DNA of 22,125 nucleotides from JAEZAF01 sp964395665. Its GTDB lineage: Bacteria; Chloroflexota; Anaerolineae; Aggregatilineales; Phototrophicaceae. Location: positions 1 to 22,125 of the forward strand of contig CAYNDH010000062.1 in assembly GCA_964395665.1 (NCBI GenBank), in the 5' to 3' direction. Both the position numbers and the translations under genes were made by a program. The number at the start of each line of letters is the position of its first letter. Within the stretch, counting starts at the first letter, position 1. The notes under the pieces are model-generated. The model was not told the origin of the DNA and ran no database searches. It saw only the letters and a program-made list of their open reading frames with translations. Shown here in pieces: positions 1-11,493 of the stretch.

Positions 1-3191
<3,191 letters not shown>

Positions 3192-3211
3192 ATTGTGCGA
3201 AATCTCTATCT

Positions 3212-3238
3212 TTCGAGCCGTTCGAGCATTTCGAGGTT
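3212..3238. repeat. Three 9-bp tandem repeats in the carB leader
   Basis: TTCGAGC-type units start at 3212, 3221 and 3230 with a strict 9-bp period (TTCGAGCCG, TTCGAGCAT, TTCGAGGTT). On the carB strand they read CTCGAA three times, 20-50 nt before the start codon, in the leader RNA. A perfect 8-bp palindrome GTTGCAAC lies nearby at 3248-3255. The location suggests a possible control element, but no known operator is recognised, so function is inference only. I could not fix a carB promoter; the best candidate (TATCCT at 3341-3336 with TTATCT 17 bp upstream, minus strand) is weak. Confidence 0.45.
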
Positions 3239-3454
3239 TTCTCAGTGGTTGCAACTACAAATTGCCAGTGCTGGATTGTGGCTGGATGGTACACATCAGG
3301 GTGAATGGCGGCAACTGCGGTACACTAGATGCACTAGGATACACAATTTTTGATCCAAAGATAACGGCTATTCTGAACAAAGCGCAGTGCTGGATTGACG
3401 GTCTCTGTCGGGCAATCAGCACAAACCCGCAGAAATGCTCAAAAGACAGGCGAA

Positions 3455-5506
3455 ATGCATCGAATGCTCGCTTCACAGGAAACAAATGGATTTTTCCGGC
3501 GGTTTGGCTGGTCCGGATGGCATCATGCTTCAGGCTGGCTGATCGTGGCCGTGGCGATTCTGCTGCTGGCGACTGCTGTGCGGCTGCATCTGCTGGGCGC
3601 ACAGTCGCTGTGGAACGATGAAGGCAGCGCTTATGTGCAGGCGACACGCACATTCACTGACATCGCGGAGAATGCGGCGCGTGACATCCATCCGCCGGGC
3701 TATTACTGGATGCTGGCCGTATGGCGCACGCTGACCGGCAGCAGTGAATTCGCGCTGCGGGCGCTTTCGGCCTTTGCCGGGATCATCACCGTCGCGCTGA
3801 CGTTCGCGCTCGGCAGGCGGCTGTATCATCCGGGGGCGGGTGCGGTGGCGGCGCTGATCGTCACGCTCAATACCTTCAGCATCTATTACAGTCAGGAAGC
3901 GCGGATGTACGCGCTGCTGGCGCTGTGGTCAGCGGCGTCGATGTGGGCGTTGGTCGGCCTGATCCAGAGTGCCCCGCCGCGCCGCTGGCAGTGGGGAGTC
4001 GCGCTGGCATTATGCAACGTGGCTGGCCTGTATACGCATTATGCCTATCCGGGGGTGATGGTGGCGCAGGGTGTGCTGTTCGTGATCGCGCTGCTGGCGG
4101 ATGTTATCGCCGTCCAGCGAACGGGCATGAATGATTTCCGCCCAGCGCTGCGCCTGCTGGGGATTTATGTCGCCGCCAATCTGCTGACGCTGCTGCTGTT
4201 TGCCCCGTGGCTGCCGATCGCATGGCAGCAGGTATCCAACTGGCCGAACACTGGCGAATCCGTCGCTCTGATGGATGCGCTGACCACCCTGATCGGCTGG
4301 CTGTCGTTTGGCATCACAGCGGAAACCGGCCAGAGTTCGATTGCGGTATCGTTTTTTCTGCTGTTCGGGCTGCTCTGCTTCCCGCAGCAGGATGGACGCC
4401 GCACCTGGTGGCGGATGCTGGTCCCGGTCCTCTGGGTGGTGGTGATGCTGGGTGGCTTTCTGGCGCTGGGGCTGTTCCGCCCGGCCAACCTGAAATTTCT
4501 ACTGCCAGCACAGATCGCAGTCGCATTGTGGCTGGCACGCGGGGCATGGATTCTGTGGACGCTGCGCCCACGCCGCACCGCGCCGGTCTTTCGGGCTGCG
4601 CCGAAGCTGGCCGCGCTGGTCGGCACGATCAGCCTGACGGTGGCGCTGCTGGGGGGACTCGATCCGCTGTACCACGCGCCGCAGTATCAGCGGGATAATT
4701 ACCGTGCCATTGTCGAGACTATCCAGGCGGCCTCTGCTACAGGCCAGACGGACGCGATTATCCTCAATGCGCCCGGTCAGCGTGAGGTGTTCGAATATTA
4801 TTTCGGGGATAGTGAGCGCATTTATCCGCTGCCGATTGGCCTGACGGTCGATACTGAAGCGACACAGCAGGCGGTACGTGAGATCATCGCTGATCACGAG
4901 CGCGTCTATGCCGTGCTGTGGGGGACAGATGAACGCGATCCGCAGAGCGTTGTCGAAAATACGCTGGATGCCGAAGCCTATGAAATCGATGATCGCTGGT
5001 TTGGCAGTGTGCGGCTGGCCCGCTATGTCACACCGCAGCCGCTGAATGAGCCGGTCGAGTCCGGTGTGCAGTTCGGCGATCACATCACACTGGAAAGCTA
5101 CGCCCTGAACGGTGAGATCAGCAAGCAGCCAGACGGGGACGTTATCGTGCTGGCGCCGGGGGATGTCGTGCAGCTTCAGCTTGAATGGCGCACCGATGCA
5201 CCACTGACCGACCGTTATAAGGTGTTCGTCCAGCTTCTGGATGCGGACGGCGTGCTGGTCGCCCAGCGGGACAGTGAACCCGGCGGCGGCACGCTGCCGA
5301 CACTCAACTGGCAGGCGGATGAAACCATGATCGATCAGCACGCGCTGGCTATCCCGGATGGTTTAACAGCGGCTCATTATGAACTTATTATTGGTCTCTA
5401 CAATATCGACCAGCCGATGGAACGTCTGCCGCTGGTGGCATCAGATGAGGCGGAGGGGACATCACAGGATTATCTGAGGCTTACAGGTCTTCAGTTAGAC
5501 GAATAG
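3455..5506 (+). CDS. Membrane glycosyltransferase, GT39/PMT-like, with soluble C-terminal domain
   Basis: This is an integral membrane glycosyltransferase of the dolichyl-phosphate-mannose mannosyltransferase/ArnT superfamily, which moves sugars from polyprenyl-phosphate donors onto envelope targets. The acceptor cannot be told from sequence. The ATG at 3455 (683 aa) follows AGG closely; an in-frame TTG at 3395 would add 20 polar residues and has no better support. The first loop carries LWNDEGSAY with the acidic pair D55/E56, then DIHPPGYYW at about residue 78, both typical of the family. Many hydrophobic segments follow up to about residue 400. Residues from about 410 are mostly soluble; the last 160 look like a beta-sandwich (VQFGDHITLESY, YKVFVQLLDADG, YELIIGLYN), an arrangement I associate with Chloroflexota GT39 proteins. 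The next gene starts 38 bp downstream, so the two are probably co-transcribed. Confidence 0.85.
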   Translation: MHRMLASQETNGFFRRFGWSGWHHASGWLIVAVAILLLATAVRLHLLGAQSLWNDEGSAYVQATRTFTDIAENAARDIHPPGYYWMLAVWRTLTGSSEFALRALSAFAGIITVALTFALGRRLYHPGAGAVAALIVTLNTFSIYYSQEARMYALLALWSAASMWALVGLIQSAPPRRWQWGVALALCNVAGLYTHYAYPGVMVAQGVLFVIALLADVIAVQRTGMNDFRPALRLLGIYVAANLLTLLLFAPWLPIAWQQVSNWPNTGESVALMDALTTLIGWLSFGITAETGQSSIAVSFFLLFGLLCFPQQDGRRTWWRMLVPVLWVVVMLGGFLALGLFRPANLKFLLPAQIAVALWLARGAWILWTLRPRRTAPVFRAAPKLAALVGTISLTVALLGGLDPLYHAPQYQRDNYRAIVETIQAASATGQTDAIILNAPGQREVFEYYFGDSERIYPLPIGLTVDTEATQQAVREIIADHERVYAVLWGTDERDPQSVVENTLDAEAYEIDDRWFGSVRLARYVTPQPLNEPVESGVQFGDHITLESYALNGEISKQPDGDVIVLAPGDVVQLQLEWRTDAPLTDRYKVFVQLLDADGVLVAQRDSEPGGGTLPTLNWQADETMIDQHALAIPDGLTAAHYELIIGLYNIDQPMERLPLVASDEAEGTSQDYLRLTGLQLDE

Positions 5507-5544
5507 CAGTGAAATAGCATCGACACAGACAAAGGAAACTGTAA

Positions 5545-6498
5545 ATGACGATTCTGGTCACGGGTGCGTCAGGGTATGTAGGCAACAATCTGGTGAAGCG
5601 GCTGGTGCAGGATGGCCGGCCCGTGCGGGCGATGGTCGGCGATGTAGAGAAGGCGAACCGGCGGCTGGAATCTGTCCGTGGGCAGATCGAGATCGTGCAG
5701 GGGGATGTCCTCAAGCGTGACAGCCTGCACGCGCTGATGCAGGATGTCAGCGCGGTGGTGCATCTGGTGGCGATTGCCATCGAGAAAGGCGGCCAGACCT
5801 ATGAGGATGTCAATTATCAGGGGACGATCAATGTGGTTGATGCCGCGAATGCGGCGGGTGTCCCGCGCTTTATCAATATGAGCCAGAATGGGGCCGACAG
5901 CAGCCTGCCGTATCGCTTCCTGAAGAGCAAGGGACGCGCACAGGAATACGTGGCACAGCACGCGACGAACTGGACGGCGATGCGGCCATCGGCCATCTTC
6001 GGCCCGCAGGATGAATTCTTCAACTCGCTGGCGCGGCTCGTCCAGCTCACGCCGCTGGTCTTCCCGCTGATCGGCGGCGGCAAGGCGGAATTTCAGCCGG
6101 TGTCAGTCTATGATGTGGCCGAAGCGGTGGCGCGTTCACTGGACGACGAGTCCACGATTGGCAAAGAACTGGGGCTGGGTGGCCCGGAAGTGCTGACGAT
6201 GGGCGAGATCGAAAAACGGGTGCTGGATGCCATGAATGCGAAACGCGCCCTGATCCCGGTCCCGCTTGGGCTGCTGCGTGTGCCGGTCTTTGTGATGGAG
6301 AAGGTGCTGCCCGGTTCGCCGGTCACCACCAGCCTGCTGGATCTGCTGGCCGTGAAAAACACGGTGCCGGATAACGCGCTGATCGCGCACTTCGGGATGC
6401 AGCCCAAAGCCTTCGCAGGGGAAAATATCGCCTATCTGCGTGATAACCGCCCCGGCCAGACGCTGCGGCAGTTCTTCACAGGAAAAGCCGTTTCATAG
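5545..6498 (+). CDS. NAD(P)-binding SDR protein, complex I NDUFA9-like
   Basis: This 317-residue protein is an atypical (extended-like) short-chain dehydrogenase of the kind annotated as complex I NDUFA9 subunit family or NmrA/epimerase-like. The N-terminus MTILVTGASGYVG is a Rossmann NAD(P)-binding motif (TGASGYVG, residues 6-13). VHLVAIAIE and the absence of a clean YxxxK catalytic pair fit the atypical group. FQPVSVYDVAEAVARSL near residue 190 is typical of this family. A purine-rich AAAGGA lies about 8 nt before the ATG. The actual substrate is unknown; in bacteria such proteins are often free-standing and not shown to be part of complex I. It follows the glycosyltransferase by 38 bp with no terminator between, so an operon is likely. 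Confidence 0.82.
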   Translation: MTILVTGASGYVGNNLVKRLVQDGRPVRAMVGDVEKANRRLESVRGQIEIVQGDVLKRDSLHALMQDVSAVVHLVAIAIEKGGQTYEDVNYQGTINVVDAANAAGVPRFINMSQNGADSSLPYRFLKSKGRAQEYVAQHATNWTAMRPSAIFGPQDEFFNSLARLVQLTPLVFPLIGGGKAEFQPVSVYDVAEAVARSLDDESTIGKELGLGGPEVLTMGEIEKRVLDAMNAKRALIPVPLGLLRVPVFVMEKVLPGSPVTTSLLDLLAVKNTVPDNALIAHFGMQPKAFAGENIAYLRDNRPGQTLRQFFTGKAVS

Positions 6499-6570
6499 GG
6501 CCGTCTGGGGGCCAATATCACAAAAATTTACAAATGCTTCAGGAATGAAACCCTATTCTGCGGCGGCGCG

Positions 6571-6579
6571 TGCTATACT
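6571..6579 (+). promoter_or_regulatory. Extended -10 promoter candidate (TGCTATACT)
   Basis: TGCTATACT matches the extended -10 form TGn-TATAAT with one mismatch. No -35 hexamer is seen 16-18 bp upstream, where the sequence is CCCTAT, as expected for an extended -10 promoter. It would start RNA near 6586 and leave a leader of about 100 nt before the ATG at 6690. It is the best promoter in the 191-bp gap between the SDR gene and the small unknown gene. This is a consensus match only. Confidence 0.45.
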
Positions 6580-6689
6580 GCCATCAGATAAGAATGTAGT
6601 AACTCCGAAGATATGGACAGAGTCTAGCTGAAGTGTCGGAATGCGACCGGCATTGGCAGCCCTGCGGCGGAGTTTGCGGAGAACCACTC

Positions 6690-7076
6690 ATGGCAGCATC
6701 AGTACAGTATTTCGAACACAGCAGCAATATCATTCACATGATCCTTGAGGGTGAATGGACCATTGAAGAATGGGTTCTGGCCTCATATGAAGCATGGAAT
6801 CTGATCGAACAGAATGGCAGGACAATGACGCTGGTGATCGAATATCGCTCACACCCGTCATACTATCCGCCGGGGCTGTTCGCCAATCTGAATTATATCG
6901 GCTGCTCCCCACTGGTGAAGGATCGCCGGATTCAGCGCGTGATCGTGATTGGAGAAAATGGTATACTCCACACTGCGAGCGAAGTCTTTCGCCGGGTGTA
7001 CCGCCTGAAACGCGTGGTCGTGGCCGATGATTTTGAACAGGCACGCGGCCTTCTGCGGCATGTGATGGTGTATTAG
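6690..7076 (+). CDS. Small soluble protein of unknown function, possibly SpoIIAA/STAS-like fold
   Basis: The 128-residue product begins MAASVQYFEHSSNIIHMILEG. The ATG at 6690 is preferred because GGAG lies 8 nt upstream; a GTG at 6633 in the same frame would add 19 residues rich in Cys and Arg and lacks a ribosome site. The pattern of alternating strands and helices (IIHMILEGEW, then TIEEWVLASYEAWNLI, TMTLVIEY, RIQRVIVIGEN, a helix around VFRRVYRL, KRVVVADDFEQARGLL) resembles SpoIIAA-like/STAS domains, where a beta-sheet packs against helices. No Ser of an anti-sigma-antagonist motif can be assigned with confidence. No signal peptide or membrane segment is visible. The fold call is inference; function is unknown. 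Confidence 0.75.
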   Translation: MAASVQYFEHSSNIIHMILEGEWTIEEWVLASYEAWNLIEQNGRTMTLVIEYRSHPSYYPPGLFANLNYIGCSPLVKDRRIQRVIVIGENGILHTASEVFRRVYRLKRVVVADDFEQARGLLRHVMVY

Positions 7077-7149
7077 ACCTCACAGCGCAGAATAACGCGG
7101 TGGCGCAGCCCGAAGGTCCACAGATTGATGGAGTTGAGCCACACGCATT

Positions 7150-8685
7150 ATGAAGCTGTCACTTTTACTGCGCGGTCGTATGAGACCGCAGCGAACTGCG
7201 ATCCTGATTTTCATCTTTTCAGCGCTCACCCTCACGGCCCTCACTTCTATCACCTCTCAAGCGCAGACGACCGAACCCACTGAACCGGTCAGCACCGCCA
7301 GCACCGACGAATTACAGGCCGAAACAGCCGAAGTCACCGCTGAAGCGGCTGTGGATACGGCTGGGGATACGGCTGCTGAAGCAACACCGGAAGCCGTCCC
7401 CGGCGGACTGACCGCCGTGGATGCAGCGATCATCCAGCGGCAGGACGTCTTCGGCAGTGAGGCGCTTTTTGTCGAAGGAACACTTGAAAATACCAGCACA
7501 AGCGATGCGTATACCGGCATTGAACTCTACGCCGAACTGTATGACAGCAGCGATGAACTGATCGGCGAAGGCTTCGGCTTCCCGGTCAATGCCTGCGGGA
7601 CGGGGCTGGTGGCCGATTTCACCTTACAGCCGCGCAGCAGCCAGAACTTCTCGATTCAGGCTGAACTGTACGAAGACGGCGTTGAAATCGACCGGATTGA
7701 AGTCTTCCCCGATGGCGCTGTCGTCGAAGCTGAAGCGATCAATCCGTTTCTGAGCTTCCCCGGTGTGACGCGCATCACGACGGGCGAAGTGGTCAATGTG
7801 GAATGGATCGATGACAGCACCCTGCGCTACGCTGTCGGCTGTGATGCGGATGTTTTCACCAATCAGACATGGTTCAGCTATGATCTCACCACCGGGCGCA
7901 GTGCACCGATCGAGCATCCTAACGCCAGCGCCATCACGGATGCCATGCTCCTGCAGACCGGCCTGACCGATCCGGCCAATTTCAACCACTCCTTCCTCAC
8001 CTTTCATCCCACCAGCACGCGTATGATCTACCAGACCGACATCAACACCATTCTGACGGCTGAACGCGATGGCTCGTTCAAGCGTCTGCTGTACGATGAT
8101 CTGGCGCGTGTCAGCCTGCATGGGTACATCTGGCTGCCGGACGGACGCTTTCTGGCTTACTATTACGGGGCCTATGGCGATGAGGTGCGCTATTTCACCG
8201 CCAGCCTTGCCGGACAGCTTATCAGCGGCAATGTTTATGATGTACAGCCCTCGCGGACGATCCCCGGCCCTTTCCCGGATGGGGCGCTGGTGGTGATCGG
8301 CGCCACGATCGGCGAACAGACCGGCTATTTCCTCACCTCTACTCTGAACCATGTCTCGGAACTGCTGTTTGAGTTCGAAAATCTGCCAGGCAATAATTAT
8401 CCGGCGCCGCTGTACGCCCCCGACGCAGGTGGGGATCATCGCATCTATTTCGTCCTGCCGGATGCTGCTGGTGGACAGCCGCAGCTTCAGTGTTTTCACC
8501 GGCCCAGCGGCACGCTGACACCGCTGACACGTCTGCCGCTGCGGATCACCTCCGATGACCGCGCATGGACATGGCTGTCACCTGATCAGGGCACCATCGC
8601 GCTGGCCGCCAATGGCTCCGCCGGTGGATTATGGCTGATCGCGCTCGCTGATCTGGGTGATTGTGCGGCTGAAACTGATGGGTAA
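7150..8685 (+). CDS. Secreted protein with FxLYD-like domain and predicted beta-propeller
   Basis: The 511-residue protein has a classic signal peptide: basic MKLSLLLRGRMRPQR, a hydrophobic run ILIFIFSALTLTALT, and a likely cleavage after SQA near residue 39. A low-complexity Ala/Thr/Glu linker follows (about 40-85). Residues about 88-190 (ALFVEGTLENTST, IELYAELYDSS, QNFSIQAELY) look like an FxLYD-type extracellular beta-sandwich. The remainder has repeated strand patterns such as VNVEWIDDSTLRY, HGYIWLPDGRFLAYYY and RAWTWLSPDQGTIAL, which resemble PD40/TolB-like propeller blades. Cys pairs (C148; C228; C475 and C505 by approximate count) may be oxidised outside the cell. The ribosome site is poor. 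No catalytic motif is seen; a binding or sensor role is a guess. Confidence 0.78.
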   Translation: MKLSLLLRGRMRPQRTAILIFIFSALTLTALTSITSQAQTTEPTEPVSTASTDELQAETAEVTAEAAVDTAGDTAAEATPEAVPGGLTAVDAAIIQRQDVFGSEALFVEGTLENTSTSDAYTGIELYAELYDSSDELIGEGFGFPVNACGTGLVADFTLQPRSSQNFSIQAELYEDGVEIDRIEVFPDGAVVEAEAINPFLSFPGVTRITTGEVVNVEWIDDSTLRYAVGCDADVFTNQTWFSYDLTTGRSAPIEHPNASAITDAMLLQTGLTDPANFNHSFLTFHPTSTRMIYQTDINTILTAERDGSFKRLLYDDLARVSLHGYIWLPDGRFLAYYYGAYGDEVRYFTASLAGQLISGNVYDVQPSRTIPGPFPDGALVVIGATIGEQTGYFLTSTLNHVSELLFEFENLPGNNYPAPLYAPDAGGDHRIYFVLPDAAGGQPQLQCFHRPSGTLTPLTRLPLRITSDDRAWTWLSPDQGTIALAANGSAGGLWLIALADLGDCAAETDG

Positions 8686-8702
8686 AAATTTGCCATAACA
8701 AG

Positions 8703-8734
8703 CCGGATGACCGGATGACCGGATAACCGGATGG
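8703..8734. repeat. Four tandem copies of an 8-bp unit (CCGGATGA)
   Basis: Units read CCGGATGA, CCGGATGA, CCGGATAA, CCGGATGG, directly between the stop of the secreted protein (8685) and the start of the reductase gene (8767). Each CCGG is self-complementary. Flanking AGCC (8701-8704) and GGCT (8733-8736) are also complementary, so the RNA could fold into a hairpin with several registers. It may act as a weak terminator, a leader structure or a slippage-prone microsatellite; none of these is shown. GAGAGAAGG at 8752-8762 is the likely ribosome site of the reductase gene. Confidence 0.75.
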
Positions 8735-8766
8735 CTGATCTGTATTGAAATGAGAGAGAAGGCAAG

Positions 8767-10176
8767 ATGACTGCATCGACGTCCACACCCATAGGCACGC
8801 CTGAAAATCCGCTTCGGGTCGCGATTATCGGCTCTGGTCCATCGGGATTTTATGCCGCCGACCGTTTGCAGAAGGAAAAGAACCTTGCTCTCGAAATTGA
8901 TATGTTCGAGCGGCTGCCCACACCGTATGGACTGGTGCGCGGCGGTGTCGCCCCGGATCATCCCAAGATCAAATCGGTCGAAAAGGTCTATGAGAAGATC
9001 GCCTCACAGCCGAGCTTCCGGTTCTTCGGCCATGTGAACTTCGGGATCGACATCACACATGACGAACTGAAACAGCACTACCACGCCATTATCTATGCGG
9101 TCGGCGCACAGAGCGACCGCGTACTGAACATCCCCGGCGAGACACTGCCCGGCAGCCATGCTGCGACCGAATTCGTCGGCTGGTACAACGGGCATCCCGA
9201 TTACCGGCATCTGGAATTTGATCTGTCGCAGGAACAGGCGGCGGTGATCGGCGTTGGCAATGTCGCGATGGATGTGGCACGCATTCTGTCGCGCACGGTG
9301 GATGAGCTTCGCAGCACCGATATTGCCGATTACGCGCTGGAAGCCCTGTCACACAGCCGCGTGAAAGAGATCTATGTACTGGGGCGGCGTGGGCCGGTTC
9401 AGGCGGCCTTCACCAATCCGGAAATCAAGGAAATGGGCGAGCTTCAGGATGCTGATGTGGTGATCGATCCGGCGGAAGTGGCGATCGACACATACAGTCA
9501 GGAATATCTGGATCAGTCCAGCGATCGCACGGCGATCAACAACGTCGAGATCCTCAGGCGCTACAGCCAGCAGCCGCTTCAGGGGAAATCACGGCGCGTG
9601 ATCTTCCGCTTTCTGGTCTCCCCGGTCGAGATCCTCGGCACGGAGCGCGTCGAAGGGCTGAAGATCGTCCACAATGAGCTGACACGCCGCAGCGATGGCT
9701 CCATCAGCGCACGCACCACCGACCGCACCGAAATCCTGCCGATGGGACTGGTCTTCCGTTCGGTTGGCTATCGCGGCGTCGGGCTGTCCGGTGTCCCGTT
9801 CGACGATGTGAGCGCGACGATCCCGAATGCACACGGGCGGGTACTCGATACTCCCGGCGGGATGCAGGTCATCGGCGAGTACGCGGTTGGCTGGATCAAA
9901 CGCGGGCCGACCGGTATCATCGGCACCAATAAGCCGGATGCGGTCGAAACCGTCGAAAAACTGCTGGAAGATCTTCAGCAGGACAGGCTGAATCCGGTGG
10001 CACAGCCTTCGCGTGAGGCGGTCGATGCACTGCTGAAATCACGTCAGGTGCGCGTGGTCACGTTCGAGGACTGGCAGCAGCTCAATCAGCTTGAAATCCA
10101 GCGCGGTGCAGAATGTGGGCGTCCGCGCCTGAAGTTCACCGAAATCGAGATGATGCTCAACGCGCTGGATCGGTAG
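8767..10176 (+). CDS. fprA: Ferredoxin/flavodoxin-NADP+ reductase, adrenodoxin-reductase type (FprA)
   Basis: This 469-residue flavoprotein transfers electrons between NADP(H) and a small iron-sulfur or flavodoxin partner. The FAD-binding motif is VAIIGSGPSGFYAADRL (residues 18-34). It is followed by LPTPYGLVRGGVAPDHP (50-66), diagnostic of the adrenodoxin reductase/FprA family. The NADP-binding motif is VIGVGNVAMDVARIL (160-174), then LGRRGPVQAAFTNPE (205-219). The C-terminal signature GWIKRGPTGIIGTNKPDA starts at residue 375. Length is normal for the family (450-470). No N-terminal ferredoxin domain is fused. GAGAGAAGG precedes the ATG at a suitable distance. No ferredoxin gene is in the window, so the partner is encoded elsewhere. 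A strong intrinsic terminator follows at 10209. Confidence 0.95.
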   Translation: MTASTSTPIGTPENPLRVAIIGSGPSGFYAADRLQKEKNLALEIDMFERLPTPYGLVRGGVAPDHPKIKSVEKVYEKIASQPSFRFFGHVNFGIDITHDELKQHYHAIIYAVGAQSDRVLNIPGETLPGSHAATEFVGWYNGHPDYRHLEFDLSQEQAAVIGVGNVAMDVARILSRTVDELRSTDIADYALEALSHSRVKEIYVLGRRGPVQAAFTNPEIKEMGELQDADVVIDPAEVAIDTYSQEYLDQSSDRTAINNVEILRRYSQQPLQGKSRRVIFRFLVSPVEILGTERVEGLKIVHNELTRRSDGSISARTTDRTEILPMGLVFRSVGYRGVGLSGVPFDDVSATIPNAHGRVLDTPGGMQVIGEYAVGWIKRGPTGIIGTNKPDAVETVEKLLEDLQQDRLNPVAQPSREAVDALLKSRQVRVVTFEDWQQLNQLEIQRGAECGRPRLKFTEIEMMLNALDR

Positions 10177-10208
10177 CGGCGGCAGTCGCAATCCCTAATT
10201 ACACCAGG

Positions 10209-10240
10209 CCCTCTCATACGAGAGGGTTTGTGTTTATTTC
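10209..10240 (+). terminator. Intrinsic terminator after fprA
   Basis: A perfect 7-bp stem, CCCTCTC (10209-10215) with GAGAGGG (10220-10226), closes an ATAC tetraloop and is followed by a T-rich tail, TTTGTGTTTATTTC. It sits 33 bp after the fprA stop and before the -10 at 10280, so it separates two transcription units. It is the only textbook Rho-independent terminator in the window. Confidence 0.85.
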
Positions 10241-10279
10241 CAGCCGGTCACATAATGCTAAAGTCATATCGTTCGCTAC

Positions 10280-10285
10280 TATAAT
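10280..10285 (+). promoter_or_regulatory. Promoter -10 (TATAAT) for the membrane protein gene
   Basis: A perfect TATAAT is placed 40 bp after the fprA terminator and 50 bp before the start codon at 10336, giving a predicted 5' leader of about 44 nt. No recognisable -35 hexamer is found at 16-18 bp spacing (GCTAAA). Position between terminator and gene supports the call. Confidence 0.6.
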
Positions 10286-10335
10286 GCGAAAATGCGACAC
10301 CACCTTTGTACCGGCTTTACCCGCAAGGACATCTT

Positions 10336-11400
10336 ATGACCACCACCTTCGTTGACGACATCGTCCGTCGTTCTAACCGTAACATGCTGATCATCAGTCT
10401 GCTGGTACTGGCTGTTCTGATCGGCGCAGAGCTTGTGAGCTTCCGCTACTTCTATAATTTCTTCACCGGCCCGCATCCGATTGATGCCGAAACCCTGCTC
10501 GAAATCGAAGATCCGAGTACCCGTCAGGAATATTACGTCACGATTGACGATGTGGACGCCTATGACACCGGCTTCGAGTATGTCACCGAGCGCGGCAGCA
10601 CTGAAACTGTCGATAAAAGTTATGTCCTGCTGGACCTGACAGAACGATGGCTGCTGGTGGAAATCAGTGGTGAGCTGGATGATCCGAACAATCTGCCGAC
10701 CAGCTATACCGGCGGGCTGATCCCGATTTCCAGAGAGATTCAGCGTGAAGTCATTGACGCGATCTATAACGATGAGCCGAATCTGGAAGGCGTGTTCCTG
10801 CCATACATGGTAGATGCGACCGACTTTAAAGCCCCCGGCTATATCGGGCTGGCAATCGCCGCTGTGGTGCTGGCAGGCAGCCTGTTCGGGATTCTGACCG
10901 CCACACGCCGCATGAGCAACCCGGACCTGCATCCGGCGGTCAAGAGCCTTAGCCGCTTCGGGGATGCCAGCAGCGTCGCGCAGCAGATCGAAGTCGAGAT
11001 GCACAGCGAGCATCCGCAGGTCGGAAGTCTGCACTTTACCCGTAACTGGCTGGTGCATAAACAACATGCTTCGCTGGAAGCGATGCGCTATCAGGATCTC
11101 GTGTGGGCGTACAAGAAGGTCACGCAGCGCCGCACGTATGGCATCCCGACTGGCAAGACGTTCAATATTCACATCTTTGACCGTCATGGCAAGAGCATCA
11201 CGCCGGTTGCCAAGGAACTTGAGGTCGATGAAGCCCTGCGCACCCTCTCGCAGCGTGCGCCGTGGGCCTTTATCGGCTACGATGCCGATCTCGAAAAATC
11301 ATGGAAAAAAGAGCGTGAGCGCGTCATCTCGGTGATCGACCAGCGCATTCAGGAACACCGCGCCGGAAGCGGTGGCGGTGCATCGGACAGCCGGTATTGA
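10336..11400 (+). CDS. Two-helix membrane protein of unknown function
   Basis: This 354-residue protein starts at the ATG at 10336, which has AAGGA 7 nt upstream; a TTG ten codons earlier is less likely. A short cytoplasmic N-terminus with RRSNR leads into helix 1 (about 17-36, MLIISLLVLAVLIGAELVS). An acidic region of about 130 residues follows (39-165, with YYVTIDDVDAYDTGFEYVTE), predicted outside the cell. Helix 2 is about 167-188 (PGYIGLAIAAVVLAGSLFGI). The C-terminal 165 residues are rich in Arg/Lys and predicted cytoplasmic; VWAYKKVTQRRTYGIPTGKT and IHIFDRHGKSI suggest a beta-rich domain repeated in some bacterial membrane proteins. I do not recognise the family with certainty. It is a single-gene unit between its own promoter and a GC hairpin at 11494. 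Confidence 0.85.
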   Translation: MTTTFVDDIVRRSNRNMLIISLLVLAVLIGAELVSFRYFYNFFTGPHPIDAETLLEIEDPSTRQEYYVTIDDVDAYDTGFEYVTERGSTETVDKSYVLLDLTERWLLVEISGELDDPNNLPTSYTGGLIPISREIQREVIDAIYNDEPNLEGVFLPYMVDATDFKAPGYIGLAIAAVVLAGSLFGILTATRRMSNPDLHPAVKSLSRFGDASSVAQQIEVEMHSEHPQVGSLHFTRNWLVHKQHASLEAMRYQDLVWAYKKVTQRRTYGIPTGKTFNIHIFDRHGKSITPVAKELEVDEALRTLSQRAPWAFIGYDADLEKSWKKERERVISVIDQRIQEHRAGSGGGASDSRY

Positions 11401-11493
11401 GATCTGACGTATCTGTAAATCCGCCCACCCTATGCACCAAGATAAGAGATTGCGAGGCGGAAAAATCCGCGCATAGATTGGGTGTATATCAAA

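Noticed and set aside
4499..5341. Long minus-strand frame inside the glycosyltransferase gene
   Set aside because: The plus-strand frame has family motifs and full length; the antisense product shows no recognisable feature.
7624..8499. 291-codon minus-strand frame inside the secreted protein gene
   Set aside because: It is fully contained in a gene with a good signal peptide and strand-pattern repeats; no ribosome site or motif supports the antisense frame.
8703..8734. CRISPR-like array
   Set aside because: Units are 8 bp, contiguous and without spacers.
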